A stretch of DNA of 64,000 bases from Alphaproteobacteria bacterium (GTDB taxonomy: Bacteria > Pseudomonadota > Alphaproteobacteria > Rhodobacterales > Rhodobacteraceae), in NCBI GenBank assembly GCA_030425145.1, contig JAUHVK010000003.1:62001-126000 (forward strand), given 5' to 3'. The stretch's first letter is position 1. The number at the start of each line of letters is the position of its first letter. Position numbers and translations under genes: made by a program. This document shows positions 54,106-63,904 of the stretch, piece after piece. The notes under the pieces were generated by a model, which was not told the DNA's origin, ran no database searches, and worked only from the letters and a program-made list of their open reading frames with translations.

Positions 54106-55810
54106 CAAGCACCGTCATGGCCGTGGCTTTTTCGGTAAGGTCCACGGGGTCAAGCCGCGCCAGACCCGGCGTGACCTGAGGCGACACGCCCGCGAGGGTC
54201 AGCACCTGCTGAAGTGCCGCGCTGTTGGTCGCGAAGTTCACGTTGTCGGGCAGTTGGCGCCCTCCGGCATCATGCGGCACCAGCATCCCAATCACTGCGC
54301 CGCCGTCATCCAGAACCGGCCCGCCTGCATCGCCATCAAGCGTGGTGACCGCCAGTCGGGAGAGGGTGTTTTCGCCATTCAGACCGCTAAGGTCGGAAAG
54401 TCGGCCAAAGGTCATCGTGGCCGAAGGCAGTACGCCACCGAAGGAAAAGCCTGCCACGGCAATCTCGGATTGCAGACGCGGCGCGCCATCGCGGAATTGT
54501 GCCACGTCATTTGGCGCCAAGGACTGCGTTGCGCGTAAAACGGCAACTCCAAGCGCAGGGTCTGTGGCCATCACCTCGGCGTTGTAATCACTGTTCAGCG
54601 TGATGCGGCCGCAATTGGCGACGGCGGTGTCTGTGGTGGCCACCCGGCCCTGACGGTCGACAAAAAAGCCCGAGGCAGTGAGTTTGGGTTTGCGGATCGC
54701 CAGACCTGACACCAGATCGACGCTCTGGCTGTCCTCAGCGATCACCGCCGGATCAAGCACGCCCTCGATGGGCGCGAAGCTGGATTGCATGGCTGCCAGA
54801 ACGCGCGTGCGGCGGTCTTCGTCGCCTGCGGGCCAGACCAGCGTGAAGCCCTTGATCGCGCCATCCGACAGCCGCGCTTCGGTGTGCGAAACGATGCGGT
54901 TGTTCTGCCCGGTAAGGGTAAAGCCGTCACGATTGCGATCGCGCGGCCCTTCCAGCGGAACAATATCCAGCGTCTGCATGATCTCGTAGAGACCGGCCAG
55001 ACGGTCGCGGTCCCCCGGTTGACTGATCAGCAGGACACGCGCGCCGTCTACAGCACCCGTCGGGTCGAAATGCGCAAAGGGGCTGTCGTACCGGCTGAAG
55101 GACACGGCACCCAGCGGCAGGTCGACGGCGATCCCGGCGCGGGTATCGCGCACTGGGGTGATGTCCATACCTTCAAGCACAGCGTTGTACTGGCGGAACA
55201 GCTCGGCGCGCTGCGCGGTGGTGAGGATGCCTGTCGCCTCGAACCCGTTGTCGCCTTGCCAAGCGGCCATAGAGGATCGGGTGCCGCGCCCGAACGCACC
55301 GTCGATGGCAGAATTATAGTAGCCCGCCCATTGCAGGGCGATTTGCAGCGCTTCACGCTCTTCCCTGGTCAGAAACGCCTCGGAGGCGCGGGCCTCGCGC
55401 GGGGTTTCGTCGGCCTGCTGCGGTTCGGGTTCCGGTGCGGCGGTGATCTCTGGCGCGCTGATCGCGGGAACGGTGGCCGGGCCTGCGCCGATGGGCCAGA
55501 TCCGCTGGCCGTAACGCTCGGGGCCTTCGATATAGCTGTCGCCGGGGATCAGGCGCTGCGCCCGCAGGCTGCGCAATACGTTCTCGGCGTCGCTGCGCGG
55601 GTAAGGCCCCAAGGCAATGCCGTACCAGCCTCGCCCCAGATCAAAGCCGTTCACATCAGACAGTTCCGAGGCATAGTCACGCAAGCGGTCTTCGGCGGCG
55701 GTCAGGCTTGGTTGGGCTTCGATCTGCACATAGACGCTGTCCTGCGCCAAAGCCGACTGTCCCCACAACAACAGGGTCGCGATCACCGAAAACAAAAAGT
55801 TGCGCACCAT
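54089..55810 (-). CDS. Periplasmic SPOR and peptidoglycan-binding protein with inactive trypsin-like domain
   Basis: A 573-residue protein with a signal peptide (MVRNFLFSVIATLLLWGQSA), an SPOR-like domain (about 25-95, GWYGIALGPYPRSDAENVLR), a Pro/Glu linker, a peptidoglycan-binding domain (about 155-215, YYNSAIDGAFGRGTRSSM) and a C-terminal trypsin/HtrA-like fold (about 370-550). The catalytic residues seem lost: GDAGGPV has Ala in place of the nucleophilic Ser, the TTDTAVANC region lacks the His, and ALGVAVLR lacks the usual Asp. It is probably a wall-bound pseudoprotease. I chose the ATG at 55810 by the signal peptide. Confidence 0.82.
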   Translation of the reverse strand: MVRNFLFSVIATLLLWGQSALAQDSVYVQIEAQPSLTAAEDRLRDYASELSDVNGFDLGRGWYGIALGPYPRSDAENVLRSLRAQRLIPGDSYIEGPERYGQRIWPIGAGPATVPAISAPEITAAPEPEPQQADETPREARASEAFLTREEREALQIALQWAGYYNSAIDGAFGRGTRSSMAAWQGDNGFEATGILTTAQRAELFRQYNAVLEGMDITPVRDTRAGIAVDLPLGAVSFSRYDSPFAHFDPTGAVDGARVLLISQPGDRDRLAGLYEIMQTLDIVPLEGPRDRNRDGFTLTGQNNRIVSHTEARLSDGAIKGFTLVWPAGDEDRRTRVLAAMQSSFAPIEGVLDPAVIAEDSQSVDLVSGLAIRKPKLTASGFFVDRQGRVATTDTAVANCGRITLNSDYNAEVMATDPALGVAVLRATQSLAPNDVAQFRDGAPRLQSEIAVAGFSFGGVLPSATMTFGRLSDLSGLNGENTLSRLAVTTLDGDAGGPVLDDGGAVIGMLVPHDAGGRQLPDNVNFATNSAALQQVLTLAGVSPQVTPGLARLDPVDLTEKATAMTVLVSCWE

Positions 55811-55963
55811 TCTTATGCCACCTGCCCAAAAAACCTGTTTCAATCCCCTGCTCTAACAAGATTGTGCCGTCACGGGAACGCGAAAATTTGCGCCTCGCAC
55901 GCAATTGACCCCCGTGTCCCATCCGCCTAATCAGGCGCGAGTGCAAACCGGGGTGACAACGCC

Positions 55964-56893
55964 ATGGATCAGACCATCACGAAGCCGCGCAGTTTTCAGG
56001 AGATCATTCTCCGCCTGCAATCCTATTGGGCCGGTCAGGGCTGTGCCGTGATGCAGCCTTATGACATGGAAGTCGGCGCGGGTACGTTCCACCCGGCGAC
56101 TACACTGCGGTCACTGGGATCAAAGCCGTGGGCCGCTGCTTATGTGCAGCCGTCGCGCCGTCCGACAGACGGGCGTTATGGCGAGAACCCGAACCGCTTG
56201 CAGCACTACTATCAGTACCAAGTGCTGATCAAACCGTCGCCGCCCGACCTGCAAGAGCTCTATCTCGGTTCTTTGCGGGCCATCGGGATCGACATGGCGC
56301 TGCATGACATCCGCTTTGTCGAGGATGACTGGGAAAGCCCGACGCTGGGCGCCTGGGGGCTGGGCTGGGAGGTCTGGTGTGACGGCATGGAAGTGTCGCA
56401 GTTCACCTATTTCCAGCAGGTTGGCGGGCATGACTGCCATCCGGTCTCTGGTGAGTTGACTTACGGGCTTGAACGACTGGCGATGTATGTACTGGGCGTC
56501 GATCACGTCATGGACATGCCGTACAACGACCCGGATGCGCCGATTGCGCTGTCCTATGGCGACGTGTTCCGCCAGACGGAACAGGAATATTCGCGCTGGA
56601 ATTTCGACGTGGCAGATACGGACGTTCTGCTGCGCCACTTTGAAGAAGCCGAGGCCGAGTGTGCGCGGATTCTGGATCACGCCGAGGATGATCCGAAGAC
56701 CGGCAAGCGGATCGTCATGGCGCATCCCGCTTATGACCAGTGCATCAAGGCCAGCCACATCTTCAATCTGCTGGACGCACGCGGTGTTATCTCGGTCACC
56801 GAACGTCAAAGCTACATTGGCCGCGTGCGTACGCTGGCGAAGCGCTGTGCAGATGCATTCGTGCTGACCGAAGCCGGGGGGTATGCCGCCTGA
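55964..56893 (+). CDS. glyQ: Glycyl-tRNA synthetase alpha subunit
   Basis: A 309-residue catalytic subunit of the heterotetrameric bacterial Gly[41 protein letters not shown] and [20 protein letters not shown] are diagnostic class II motifs. The ATG is at 55964. The stop overlaps the start of the FkbM gene (TGATG at 56891-56895), and glyS follows two genes later, so this is one operon with two inserted genes. Confidence 0.98.
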   Translation: MDQTITKPRSFQEIILRLQSYWAGQGCAVMQPYDMEVGAGTFHPATTLRSLGSKPWAAAYVQPSRRPTDGRYGENPNRLQHYYQYQVLIKPSPPDLQELYLGSLRAIGIDMALHDIRFVEDDWESPTLGAWGLGWEVWCDGMEVSQFTYFQQVGGHDCHPVSGELTYGLERLAMYVLGVDHVMDMPYNDPDAPIALSYGDVFRQTEQEYSRWNFDVADTDVLLRHFEEAEAECARILDHAEDDPKTGKRIVMAHPAYDQCIKASHIFNLLDARGVISVTERQSYIGRVRTLAKRCADAFVLTEAGGYAA

Positions 56894-57594
56894 TGGCATC
56901 CGCCAACCGAAATACGCCACTGCGGCGGGCGAAATACGGCCTGTTGCAGCACCTACCGGGAGAGCTTGGGCTGAAATACCGCCGCAAGCTGCGCAAGCTT
57001 TATGCGCCCGCGGCAGAGGCGGAGTTTCGGAATGCCTTGGCTGGGGCCAGTGGGAAGATCTGCATCGACCTCGGGGCCAATCTGGGCCAGCACACGCGAA
57101 CGATGGCGGCCCATGCGGCCAAGGTCTATGCGTTTGAGCCGGACCCGTGGACGGCGGCTGAGCTGCGCACACGACTGGCGGATGTGTCGAATGTCGAGGT
57201 GATCGAGGCAGCGGCAGGGACCGAGGACGGGACCTTTCCGCTTTACCGGACTTCTTCCTTCGATGCCGATCCAGTCGAGCAATCGCAGTCGTCCTCTCTG
57301 ATGGCGCAGAAGCGCAACATCGACACCGCCAGCGCGGTGGATGTCAAAGTGATCGACTTTCCCGCCTTCCTTGAGGGGCTGGATGGTGAAATCGCGGTGA
57401 TCAAGATGGACATCGAAGGGGCTGAGGTTCCGCTGCTCGAGGCACTTTTTGACCATCCGGTAAAAAATCGGATCGGGCATCTTTTCGCCGAAACCCACGA
57501 AAGCCGCATCCCCGACCTTCTTGTACGCACCGATGCGCTGCGGGCGCGGGCCACGACAATGACTCAACCACGCGTCAACATGGATTGGAAATAG
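56893..57594 (+). CDS. FkbM-family SAM-dependent methyltransferase
   Basis: A 233-residue protein. ICIDLGANLGQHTRTMAAHA (about 56-75) is the SAM-binding motif I, VYAFEPDPW is motif II with the acidic ribose ligand, and IAVIKMDIEGAEVPLLEALF (about 167-186) is the FkbM signature. The acceptor (sugar or other O-methylation target) is unknown. It overlaps glyQ by one base and is followed 3 bp later by the DUF6446 gene, so its expression is tied to glycyl-tRNA synthetase. Confidence 0.9.
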   Translation: MASANRNTPLRRAKYGLLQHLPGELGLKYRRKLRKLYAPAAEAEFRNALAGASGKICIDLGANLGQHTRTMAAHAAKVYAFEPDPWTAAELRTRLADVSNVEVIEAAAGTEDGTFPLYRTSSFDADPVEQSQSSSLMAQKRNIDTASAVDVKVIDFPAFLEGLDGEIAVIKMDIEGAEVPLLEALFDHPVKNRIGHLFAETHESRIPDLLVRTDALRARATTMTQPRVNMDWK

Positions 57595-57597
57595 GCT

Positions 57598-58125
57598 ATG
57601 ACCGGCAAGATCCTTACCATCGTCATCGCCGTGAGCGCGCTGATTGCTGGCGTCGCGATGTATTACCTGCAGGTTTACGCCTATTACGAAACGGTCACGC
57701 CGAACGGTGTGGATGATGTGCAGCTGACCACATTGGACGGCACACGTGAGACAATTCTTTATGAGGATTTTCAAGCGATTGACGCCGAAAGCTCACCCAT
57801 CAGGTTCAGAGCGTGCTTCACCACGCAAACGCCGCTCTCGACGCTGAAATCGACCTATGAGCAATACATGGGTGCCGCGCCGCGTAATGCGCCGGGATGG
57901 TTCGACTGCTTTGATGCCGAGGCCATTGGCGACGAGATCAGCAATGGCCGCGCACTGGTGTTTACCAGCCAACGCAACCTTGAATTCGGGATCGACCGCG
58001 TGGTCGCCATCACCGAAGACGGGCACGGCTATATCTGGCACGAAATCAACGAATGCGGGGACAAGGCCTACGATGGCACCCCCTTGGGCGAAGACTGCCC
58101 GGAACGTGAAACTGGAGGCAATTGA
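57598..58125 (+). CDS. DUF6446 family membrane-anchored protein
   Basis: A 175-residue protein with one N-terminal membrane segment (about 4-24) and a periplasmic domain with four Cys (RACFTT, WFDCFD, NECGDK, EDCPER) that could form disulphides. It fits DUF6446, which I know mainly from the glyQ-glyS interval of Rhodobacterales; no function is known. It starts 3 bp after the FkbM gene, and its stop overlaps the glyS ATG by one base. Confidence 0.8.
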   Translation: MTGKILTIVIAVSALIAGVAMYYLQVYAYYETVTPNGVDDVQLTTLDGTRETILYEDFQAIDAESSPIRFRACFTTQTPLSTLKSTYEQYMGAAPRNAPGWFDCFDAEAIGDEISNGRALVFTSQRNLEFGIDRVVAITEDGHGYIWHEINECGDKAYDGTPLGEDCPERETGGN

Positions 58126-60344
58126 TGCCCGACCTTCTGATCGAGCTTTTTTCCGAGGAAATCCCGGCACGGATGCAGGCCAAGGCCGCTGACGACCTCA
58201 AGTCGCGCGTGACCAATGGACTGGTTGATGCGGGCCTCACCTATGCCGGCGCGGCCGCCTATTCGACGCCACGCCGACTGGCGCTGCGGGTGGATGGGCT
58301 CACCGAACGGTCGCCAGACATCAAGGAAGAGCGCAAAGGCCCGCGCACCGACGCGCCGGAGAAAGCCATCGAAGGCTTCCTGCGTGGTGCTGGTGTCAGC
58401 CGCGAAGACCTGATCGAGCGGGACGAAAAGAAGGGCCGCGTTTTCTATGCGGTAATCGAAAAGCCGGGCCGCCCTGCCGCCGAGATCGTGGCAGAGGTGC
58501 TTGAAGATGGGATCCGCAACTTCCCTTGGCCCAAGTCGATGCGCTGGGGCGCTGGATCTTTGCGCTGGGTGCGTCCGCTGCACCGCATCACCTGCCTTCT
58601 GTCGCGTGAGGACGGGTCCGAGGTTGTACCGCTGGACGTGGACGGCATCGTGTCGGGCCGCGCTACCGAAGGCCACCGCTTCATGGCGCCGGGCGCGTTC
58701 GATGTGACCGGGTTCGACGATTACGAAGCCAAGCTAAAGCGCGCCTATGTGGTGCTGGACGCGGCTGAACGGGCCGAGGCGATCTGGCACGATGCCACCA
58801 ATCAAGCCTTCGCCAACGGGCTTGAGGTGGTCGAGGATAAAGGGCTGCTGGCCGAAGTGGCGGGTCTGGTCGAATGGCCCGTGGTGCTGATGGGCGAAAT
58901 CGGTGAGGATTTCCTTGGTCTGCCGCCCGAGGTGCTTCAGACCTCAATGAAAGAACATCAGAAGTTCTTTTCGGTGAAGAACCCCAAGACGAGCCGGATC
59001 GAACGCTTCGTCACCGTGGCGAACCGCGAAACCGCCGATCATGGTTCGACCATCCTTGCGGGCAACCAGAAGGTTCTGTCTGCGCGTCTGTCGGATGCGA
59101 AGTTCTTTTGGGAAAACGACCTGCGCGTCGCCAAGTCCGAAGGCCTGACCGCGTGGACGGACAGCCTGTCCAACGTGACTTTCCACAACAAGCTGGGTTC
59201 CCAGAAAGCCCGGATCGACCGGATCGCGGCTTTGGCGCGCGAACTGGCGACTGTGGTGGGCGCGGATGCGGGTATCGCCGCACAGGCCGCCACCGTGGCC
59301 AAGGCCGATCTGGCGTCGGAAATGGTGTATGAATTCCCCGAACTTCAGGGTCTCATGGGCCGCTACTACAGCGACGCTGCCGGCTTGCCGTCTGAAGTTG
59401 GCGCGGCCTGCCAAGAGCATTATTCGCCACTTGGTCCGTCCGACGATGTGCCTTCTGCACCTGTTTCTGTCACCGTCGCACTGGCGGACAAGATCGACAC
59501 TCTGACCGGGTTCTGGGCGATTGACGAGAAACCTACGGGCTCGAAAGACCCGTTTGCGCTGCGTCGTGCGGCACTGGGTGTGATCCGCTTGGTTCTGGAG
59601 AATGGTCTGAACCTGTCGCTGGATCAGTTCATTGACCTGCAACTGGTTCGCCACAAGGGCCACTTGATTGAAGCTGTCAGCGATGAAGACGTCGAAGACC
59701 TGATCCACGAGATCGCGCAGCACGGCGTGTTCGGTGCCGCCTATCGCACGATCAAGGAAAAGCGCGAAGGCGCGACGGATGGGCTGGACGCAATGAACGG
59801 GGAAGTGCCCGACAAATCAGTCGACCTTTTGTCGTTCTTCCACGACCGCCTCAAAGTCTATCTCCGCGACCAAGGCGTGCGCCATGACGTGATTGACGCC
59901 TGCCTTGGAATGCCGGGCAACGACGATCTGGCGCTTCTGGTCAAACGCGCAAAGGCATTGCAGACAGTTCTGGACACCGAAGACGGTGAGAACCTTGTTC
60001 AAGGGTTCAAGCGCGCCAACAACATCCTGACCCAGGCCGAGGAAAAGGACGGGGTGGAATATTCGTTCGGAGGCGATCCGAAATTTGCGGAAGACCCGAC
60101 CGAAACCGCGCTGTTCGACGCCCTCTCCACAGCCGAGGCCAAGATCACCCCGGCGATGAAAGCGCAGGACTTCAGCACCGCGATGGCCGCGATGGCAGAT
60201 CTGCGCGGGCCGGTGGATGCGTTCTTTGAGGCTGTGCAGGTCAATGCCGACAACGAGGTTCTGCGGCGCAATCGCCTCAACCTGCTGAGCAGCATCCGTA
60301 CCACCTGTCTTCAGGTCGCAGATCTGACGAAGATCGAGGGATAA
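58125..60344 (+). CDS. glyS: Glycyl-tRNA synthetase beta subunit
   Basis: A 739-residue beta subunit that recognises tRNA-Gly. It begins MPDLLIELFSEEIPARMQ, contains EEIGEDFLG-type and SVKNPKTSRIERFVTVANR stretches, an HD-like domain (GRYYSDAAGLPSEVGAACQE) and the C-terminal anticodon-binding DALR-like helices (NRLNLLSSIRTTCLQVADLT). The ATG at 58125 is coupled to the DUF6446 stop. Length is normal. It is in an operon with glyQ. Confidence 0.98.
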   Translation: MPDLLIELFSEEIPARMQAKAADDLKSRVTNGLVDAGLTYAGAAAYSTPRRLALRVDGLTERSPDIKEERKGPRTDAPEKAIEGFLRGAGVSREDLIERDEKKGRVFYAVIEKPGRPAAEIVAEVLEDGIRNFPWPKSMRWGAGSLRWVRPLHRITCLLSREDGSEVVPLDVDGIVSGRATEGHRFMAPGAFDVTGFDDYEAKLKRAYVVLDAAERAEAIWHDATNQAFANGLEVVEDKGLLAEVAGLVEWPVVLMGEIGEDFLGLPPEVLQTSMKEHQKFFSVKNPKTSRIERFVTVANRETADHGSTILAGNQKVLSARLSDAKFFWENDLRVAKSEGLTAWTDSLSNVTFHNKLGSQKARIDRIAALARELATVVGADAGIAAQAATVAKADLASEMVYEFPELQGLMGRYYSDAAGLPSEVGAACQEHYSPLGPSDDVPSAPVSVTVALADKIDTLTGFWAIDEKPTGSKDPFALRRAALGVIRLVLENGLNLSLDQFIDLQLVRHKGHLIEAVSDEDVEDLIHEIAQHGVFGAAYRTIKEKREGATDGLDAMNGEVPDKSVDLLSFFHDRLKVYLRDQGVRHDVIDACLGMPGNDDLALLVKRAKALQTVLDTEDGENLVQGFKRANNILTQAEEKDGVEYSFGGDPKFAEDPTETALFDALSTAEAKITPAMKAQDFSTAMAAMADLRGPVDAFFEAVQVNADNEVLRRNRLNLLSSIRTTCLQVADLTKIEG

Positions 60345-60418
60345 CACCTGCGCTGTAAACGCCACTTGTCAGAGCGTCCCTCGGACGTATGCTGCGTGCA
60401 CATAAAAGAGGTGCTGCG

Positions 60419-62968
60419 GTGCAGAAACCAAGTCCTGACAACCCGGATGTGACCCTCATCACACCGAGCTCGCCCATGTCCACTCCTACCCATGGCGGGC
60501 GAGCCAAGTGTTTGCAGCGTCTTGTGCGGCTTGATCTTCCCGTGCCGCGCACGGTGGCCCTGTCCTTTTCGACGGTACACCAGATCGCATCAGGGTATCG
60601 CCCGGACGTAACGGGCATTCTGTTGGAGTTCGATCCAAGCGCCCTGCTCTGCGTGCGCCCCTCTTCCGAGGACCCCGACTGGGGTGGTCCCGGCGCGTTT
60701 CTCAATATCGGGATGAACGACGCGCGCTATGTCGATCTGTGCGACCAGATCGGCACAGCTGCGGCGACCGAAATCTACCTGCGCTTTGTGATGAACTACG
60801 CAATCGACGTGGCGCGTCTGGATGCCGAAGTGTTCGACGAGATCGACGGCGACGGGAATGATGCGCTGACCGAAGCGCTTCGGCTTTACGAAGAAGAGGC
60901 GGAAGAGCCGTTTCCGCAAGACCCTGCAGAGCAACTGGCCGAAATCCTGCGCTCCATGGCGCGGGCATGGGAAGGCACTACGGCACGACTGTTGCGGCAG
61001 GCCAAGGGCGCGCCGGTGGACGCAGGGCTGGGCCTCGTGGTGCAGGAAATGGCGCTGGGTCTGGGCAGCGGTGAATGTGGATCCGGCGTGTTGCAACTGG
61101 TCAACTCGTCAACCGGCTTGCCGCAGATCACGGGCCGCTACCTGAGCCAAAGCCAGGGTCGCGAGGCTCTGGATGGCGGGGCAGCTTCGATCTTTCTCGA
61201 AAAAGACCCTCGAGGGGCGTCTTTGGAAGAATTGGCCCCAAAAGCTTTTGCTGCGCTGAAAGACCATGCCGCCTTGATGCGCGCGAAACTGCGCGAAGAG
61301 ATGCAGATCGAGTTCACCATCGAGAATGGGAATCTGCACATTCTCGACGGCGTGCGCGTTGAACGCAGTGCGCGCGCCGCGTTGCGAATCGTGTTGCGAT
61401 TGGCCGAGGACGGGATCATCTCCAGGCAAGAGGCGGTGATGCGGATTGAACCACGCGCGCTGTCCGAACTCCTGCACCGTCAGGTGGCGGCGACAGCCAA
61501 GCGGGACATTCTGGGCTCGGGCATTGCGGCCAGTCCGGGCGCGGCGACGGGTAAGATCGTATTCTCGTCCGAGGCAGCGCAGGCGGGTGCGGCGCGAGGC
61601 GAGCCTTGCGTTCTGGTTCGCCGCGAAACGAGTCCTGAGGACATCCGTGGCATGCATGTCTCTTGCGCCGTGCTGACCGAACGGGGCGGCATGACCAGCC
61701 ACGCGGCGGTGATCGGGCGCGGTTTGGGTCTGCCCTGCGTTGTGGGCGCGGCCAATCTGCGGTTCCACGTCAAGCGCAAGCAGTTGGTGGCCACCGATGG
61801 CCGGGTGCTCAAGGAAGGTGACGAGATCACGGTGGACGGCACCAATGGCCAGATCCTTGCCGGATCGGTCAACATGATCGAGGCGACGCTGGACGAGACC
61901 TTCCGCACCTTCATGAGCTGGGCCGATGCGGAACGGGATATCGGAGTGCGGGCCAATGCCGACACGCCTGCCGACGCCAAAACGGCGCTTCATTTCCGCG
62001 CGCAGGGGATCGGCCTTTGCCGGACCGAGCACATGTTCTTTGAGGCCGAACGCCTGACACCGATGCGCGAGATGATCTTTGCGCAGAACCCGCAGGACCG
62101 GCAGGCAGCCTTGGAACTGGTACTGCCGATGCAGCGCGCGGATTTCCTTGAGCTGTTCCGCATCATGCAAGGCCAGCCGGTGTGTATCCGCCTGTTCGAC
62201 CCACCCCTGCACGAATTCCTGCCCACCAGCCGCGCGGGACAGCGCGAACTGGCCGAGGCGCTGGACATTCCGGTGAGCGATGTCACCCGCCGCATCGAAA
62301 GTCTTGCGGAATACAACCCCATGCTGGGGATGCGCGGCGTGCGTTTGGGAATCTCGGTGCCCGAGATCTACGACATGCAGGCCCGCGCGATCTTTGAGGC
62401 GACGGTCGAAGCGGCCGAAGAAGGCATCACCATCGTACCCGAGATCATGGTGCCGCTGGTTTCAGCCAAGCGTGAGGTCGAGCTGGTGCGCGCCCGTGTC
62501 GAAGCCGTGGCCGGAGCGGTGCGCACCGAGCGCGCCGCCGATTTCACCTATCGTCTGGGCGTCATGGTCGAGACCCCCCGCGCCTGCCTGCGGGCCGGAG
62601 ACATCGCCGAGCACACCCACTTCATGAGCTTTGGGACCAACGACCTTACGCAAATGACCTATGGCCTGTCGCGCGACGATGCCGGGCGGTTCATGTCCGA
62701 ATATGTGCGCCAGGGCGTGTTCAGCGAAGACCCGTTCCACATCCTGGATACCGAAGGCGTAGGCGAATTGCTGCGTCTGGGCGTGGTCCGCGGACGGGAG
62801 GCACGGCCCGATGTCGTGCTGTCGATCTGCGGGGAACATGCGGCTCATACCGAATCAATTGCCTTCTGTCGGGCCGCCGGATTCGATTATGTCAGCTGTT
62901 CTCCGTTTCGGGTTCCGGTGGCACGTCTTGCCGCAGCGCAGCTTGCCTTGGCCGACAAAATCAGGTAG
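60419..62968 (+). CDS. PPDK-like PEP-utilising phosphotransferase (divergent)
   Basis: An 849-residue protein with the full pyruvate phosphate dikinase layout. An ATP-grasp-like N-terminal domain is followed by the phospho-His domain (GGMTSHAAVIGRG, near 430) and a PEP/pyruvate TIM barrel with IRLFDPPLHEFLP and the acid Cys in ICGEHAAHTES near 805. The N-terminal nucleotide loop is atypical: GGPGAFLNIG replaces the usual PGMMDTxLNLG. It interconverts PEP/ATP and pyruvate, or phosphorylates another substrate. I chose the GTG at 60419 with AAGAGG 7 nt upstream over an ATG at 60389. It follows glyS by 74 bp. Confidence 0.85.
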   Translation: MQKPSPDNPDVTLITPSSPMSTPTHGGRAKCLQRLVRLDLPVPRTVALSFSTVHQIASGYRPDVTGILLEFDPSALLCVRPSSEDPDWGGPGAFLNIGMNDARYVDLCDQIGTAAATEIYLRFVMNYAIDVARLDAEVFDEIDGDGNDALTEALRLYEEEAEEPFPQDPAEQLAEILRSMARAWEGTTARLLRQAKGAPVDAGLGLVVQEMALGLGSGECGSGVLQLVNSSTGLPQITGRYLSQSQGREALDGGAASIFLEKDPRGASLEELAPKAFAALKDHAALMRAKLREEMQIEFTIENGNLHILDGVRVERSARAALRIVLRLAEDGIISRQEAVMRIEPRALSELLHRQVAATAKRDILGSGIAASPGAATGKIVFSSEAAQAGAARGEPCVLVRRETSPEDIRGMHVSCAVLTERGGMTSHAAVIGRGLGLPCVVGAANLRFHVKRKQLVATDGRVLKEGDEITVDGTNGQILAGSVNMIEATLDETFRTFMSWADAERDIGVRANADTPADAKTALHFRAQGIGLCRTEHMFFEAERLTPMREMIFAQNPQDRQAALELVLPMQRADFLELFRIMQGQPVCIRLFDPPLHEFLPTSRAGQRELAEALDIPVSDVTRRIESLAEYNPMLGMRGVRLGISVPEIYDMQARAIFEATVEAAEEGITIVPEIMVPLVSAKREVELVRARVEAVAGAVRTERAADFTYRLGVMVETPRACLRAGDIAEHTHFMSFGTNDLTQMTYGLSRDDAGRFMSEYVRQGVFSEDPFHILDTEGVGELLRLGVVRGREARPDVVLSICGEHAAHTESIAFCRAAGFDYVSCSPFRVPVARLAAAQLALADKIR

Positions 62969-63153
62969 TTTTAGACACGTTTTGGCCTAAATATGGCCAG
63001 AAAACCGATCTGGGCATCAGCCATGCGCCACGCGCATGGCCGCAAAACTTGTGAAAACATTAATATTTCTGTAACAGCCCGTCGACTGCGCGGCGCTGAT
63101 GCATTTTTGTGCATTGCGCTGCCACCCACAACGCCGCGAGATCGACACTCGGT

Positions 63154-63786
63154 ATGACGAGATTGTTTGCATTGTTTCTGGTTGCCGTCACCCTGGCGAA
63201 TCCGACTCTGGCAGAGCGCACGAAAGAAGCCGCACAAGAGCTTCTGAACCAAGAAAAATCCGTTCTGGCTTCTGCAGGCCAATCCCATCTGACATCACTG
63301 GTCACCCCAGTGTCCCGCAAAGGCGCTATCTACAACGCCTCCTGGCTCAACTCCCAACAGGCCCCTTCGGGCGGCGCGCAGTGGGAATGCCTTGCCGAAG
63401 CGCTCTACTTCGAAGCGCGTGGCGAAACCATCAAAGGCCAGTTTGCCGTGGCCGAAGTCATCATGAACCGGGTCAAGAGCGCACGCTTCCCCAATAGCGT
63501 CTGCGGCGTGATCAATCAGGGCACAGGCAGAAAATACCAGTGCCAGTTCACCTATACCTGTGACGGCCTCCCCGAGCGCATCCACGAGCCGAGAGCCTGG
63601 GAACGCGTCGGAAAAGTGGCCCGCGCCATTCTCGACGGTCGCGCGCCGATGAACCTGACCGATGGCGCCACCCACTATCACACCACCGCCGTACGCCCGC
63701 GCTGGTCGCGGACCTACACCAAAACGGCTTCGATCGGTGTGCACGTCTTCTACCGCCACACCTGGCGGGTCAGCTCGAACAGCTGA
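63154..63786 (+). CDS. SleB/CwlJ-type cell wall hydrolase
   Basis: A 210-residue protein with a signal peptide (MTRLFALFLVAVTLANPTLA) and a Hydrolase_2 domain (about 95-205). The catalytic Glu is in CLAEALYFEARGE, with FAVAEVIMNRV, QCQFTYTCDG and the C-terminal GATHYHTTAVRPRW. It is a lytic-transglycosylase-like peptidoglycan enzyme, probably periplasmic here as no sporulation exists in this group. I chose the ATG at 63154 by the signal peptide. Confidence 0.9.
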   Translation: MTRLFALFLVAVTLANPTLAERTKEAAQELLNQEKSVLASAGQSHLTSLVTPVSRKGAIYNASWLNSQQAPSGGAQWECLAEALYFEARGETIKGQFAVAEVIMNRVKSARFPNSVCGVINQGTGRKYQCQFTYTCDGLPERIHEPRAWERVGKVARAILDGRAPMNLTDGATHYHTTAVRPRWSRTYTKTASIGVHVFYRHTWRVSSNS

Positions 63787-63828
63787 TCAGAGACCTAACA
63801 GACACAGTTGATGTCGCGGGTGGGGCGA

Positions 63829-63851
63829 AAAATGCCCCTCCGCGGCATTTT
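63829..63851 (+). terminator. Probable terminator after the SleB-type gene
   Basis: An 8-bp AAAATGCC/GGCATTTT stem with a 7-nt loop is followed by CGTTTCTG. It is about 40 bp after the stop codon. Confidence 0.6.
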
Positions 63852-63904
63852 CGTTTCTGTCATCCTCTGATAGCCCGGATGCAGCTGACAGGGAGGGATG
63901 CGCC

